Shown here piece by piece: positions 13,668 to 15,101 of a stretch of DNA of 15,101 nt. Position numbers and translations under genes: made by a program. The notes beneath the pieces are model-generated. The model saw nothing but the letters and a program-made list of their open reading frames with translations. It was not told where the DNA came from and did no database searches. The stretch's first letter is position 1. The number at the start of each line of letters is the position of its first letter. This DNA is from JAIMBK01 sp040755215 (GTDB taxonomy: Bacteria > Bacillota > Desulfotomaculia > Desulfotomaculales > Nap2-2B), in NCBI GenBank assembly GCA_040755215.1, contig JBFMBG010000077.1:1-15101 (forward strand). Reading direction: 5' to 3'.

Positions 13668-15101
13668 TATTCTTCGGCACCTCCCCGGGCGATGAAGCGG
13701 GCCAGGATGAGCCAGCGGCCCAGCTCTTCGGCCTCTTCCGGCAGTGTTGCTGCCCATTGATAAAGACGCTCTGTCCACTCCTCAGACTCGAACTTAGGAT
13801 GGTGATTATTCCGATGGCGCGTAAGCAACCTCTTCAGTTCGGCCCTTAACTTTTCGTCGGCCTGCGGCAAGCCGTTGGCCGCCTGGGCGACGTCGTAGGC
13901 GAACCTTGCGGCCAGGGCAGCTTTCAGGGTATCTTCTTCTTTGAAGAGGTTTACCAACTGGTTAAACACTGGATGAAAGTCCCTCCACCGGCTCCGCATC
14001 ATTGTCATAACGCCACTGCGTTTTAAAACCGTTACGCAAACGCTGGCTTTACCCTCCACCTTCTTTGCCTGCGCCTCGGCATCGCGCGCAGCTCGCACCA
14101 CCGCATCCAAAGGATAAAGGTGATGGGCGATGGCCACCCCGGCTGAAGCCGTGCCCCGGGTTACCGCCTCAAACCTCTCCACGAGGGCCTGGGCGAGGGG
14201 CAAGGTTTCCGATAGCTGCACCAGGACTACCACATCGTCCCCGCCGTTGTAGACCAGCGAAGCTCCATATTCTTTTACAATGTCGGGCACACACCGGGAA
14301 AAATCCAGAAGAGAACGGCTGAGTCTGCGGTGGGCCTCCTCCGGGTTCTCTTCCTTAATACACCTGTTTATCCTTTCCCCCATGTCGTCGCCGTCCATGA
14401 CGATAAGGCCATAGTATGGCGAAGGTCGCATCTTTAATTCATAAACTGAACGCAACTCACACCTTGCTTTTTCCAGAAGCGCGGGACCCGGCTTTTTCAT
14501 CCCGTAACTATCCAGAAGTCGGTTCTCGGCCAGGGTTTCAAGGTACAGGAGGTCGCCGTCATAAGGCCATTCAGAATCATGACTTTGTATACGATAGAGA
14601 TATGCGCCCAGCAATTCTTCCACGGCTTCCCGGTACCTCTTTAACTGTTCTTTTGCATTGTTTAAGAATTCCTTGCTGGCTATTGTGCTCGTGGAAGGGA
14701 AACGCCCCCTTTCGGCCAAATCACTAAATCGCTTCACTGCCCCGATGGCGTCCAGGCGCTCGCGTCCTTCCCGCCTTAACTTCGCCGCGGGCACCTTTCC
14801 CGCTATCGCTTTCCAGTAGTCCTTCGCGCTCCGGTCTCTGGTGTGCAGGGCTTCGCGGCGGCCGCTTAAACTGTCCTTGAGTCCCCTTTCTTCCGCCTGC
14901 TCGAAAATCCGGGTGCGCTTAACACCCGTCAACACCCGGTCGGCTTCCTCATAGGCTTTTTCGTAAGACCTACCCTTCAGGGAGGCCGCCGCCCAGAAAA
15001 TCTCCCAGAGTTTTGTAGTCTGACGGTCCCAAATTTCCCGCCATGTATCGTCGGGAAGCGGCCCCAAACGCTCCAGTTCCTTCCGGGCAGTATCCGCTAT
15101 T
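13667..15101 (-). CDS. cmr2: Cmr2/Cas10, type III-B cOA synthase (partial, N terminus off window)
   Basis: Cmr2 is the large type III-B subunit; on target RNA binding its Palm domain makes cyclic oligoadenylate from ATP. The frame is open to the right edge, about 11 residues beyond an internal TTG at 15067, so 477 residues are visible and the N terminus, including any HD domain, is missing. Visible landmarks are WREIWDRQ with IFWAA, a first Palm motif MDGDDMG, and the cyclase motif YNGGDDVVVLV (GGDD at 14234-14245), followed by a helical C-terminal domain. The GGDD motif is intact, which predicts active cOA synthesis and agrees with the downstream CARF genes. I see no CxxC pair for the zinc ribbon common in Cmr2. 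No cmr1 is seen; it could lie further right. Confidence 0.92.
   Translation of the reverse strand, partial: IADTARKELERLGPLPDDTWREIWDRQTTKLWEIFWAAASLKGRSYEKAYEEADRVLTGVKRTRIFEQAEERGLKDSLSGRREALHTRDRSAKDYWKAIAGKVPAAKLRREGRERLDAIGAVKRFSDLAERGRFPSTSTIASKEFLNNAKEQLKRYREAVEELLGAYLYRIQSHDSEWPYDGDLLYLETLAENRLLDSYGMKKPGPALLEKARCELRSVYELKMRPSPYYGLIVMDGDDMGERINRCIKEENPEEAHRRLSRSLLDFSRCVPDIVKEYGASLVYNGGDDVVVLVQLSETLPLAQALVERFEAVTRGTASAGVAIAHHLYPLDAVVRAARDAEAQAKKVEGKASVCVTVLKRSGVMTMMRSRWRDFHPVFNQLVNLFKEEDTLKAALAARFAYDVAQAANGLPQADEKLRAELKRLLTRHRNNHHPKFESEEWTERLYQWAATLPEEAEELGRWLILARFIARGGAEE

Noticed and set aside
1..15101. CRISPR array or leader
   Set aside because: No regularly spaced 24-40 nt direct repeats seen on reading the intergenic regions, all of which are too short to hold an array.

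Overview
The window is a defence island. From about 2057 to the right edge, every gene lies on the minus strand, so the island is transcribed right to left. It holds a type III-B (Cmr) effector operon, then a cyclic-oligoadenylate (cOA) signalling block, then a type I-B interference operon. The left 2 kb carries a different class of material: a partial PIN-domain toxin gene, an AbiEii-like nucleotidyltransferase with its partner gene, and the C-terminal remnant of a HepT-like toxin gene. The host looks like a bacterium with fairly high G+C and Gram-positive style translation signals: strong AGGAGG-type Shine-Dalgarno sites and several likely TTG starts. The gene set would fit a Clostridia/Peptococcaceae-type Firmicute. 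That placement is inference, because no phylogenetic marker is present.

Layout from right to left, in order of transcription. cmr2/cas10 (cut by the right edge, with an intact GGDD cyclase motif), cmr3, cmr4, cmr5 and cmr6 overlap or are almost touching. A Card1/Can2-like CARF nuclease gene follows 20 nt later. After gaps of about 90 nt come csx15 and then a CARF protein fused to a LuxR-type helix-turn-helix. A gap of 74 nt leads to cas8b1 (cst1), cas7 (cst2), cas5 and cas3. No cas6, cas1, cas2, cas4 or CRISPR array is visible, and cmr1 is not in the window. crRNA processing and spacer acquisition must therefore be encoded elsewhere.

How the parts could work together. Cmr2 should make cOA when the Cmr complex binds target RNA. 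The CARF nuclease should be switched on by cOA. Csx15 belongs to a family linked to cOA handling and may buffer or degrade the signal. The CARF-LuxR protein is predicted to convert cOA level into transcription control, and it sits immediately upstream of the type I-B operon. The most interesting reading is that type III RNA sensing controls type I DNA interference through this regulator. That link is an inference from gene order and domain content.

Left of cas3, a short divergent intergenic region has a near-consensus sigma-70 promoter reading into the HepT remnant and a weaker one facing the AbiEii pair. Between the convergent PIN and AbiEii genes there is only an imperfect inverted repeat.
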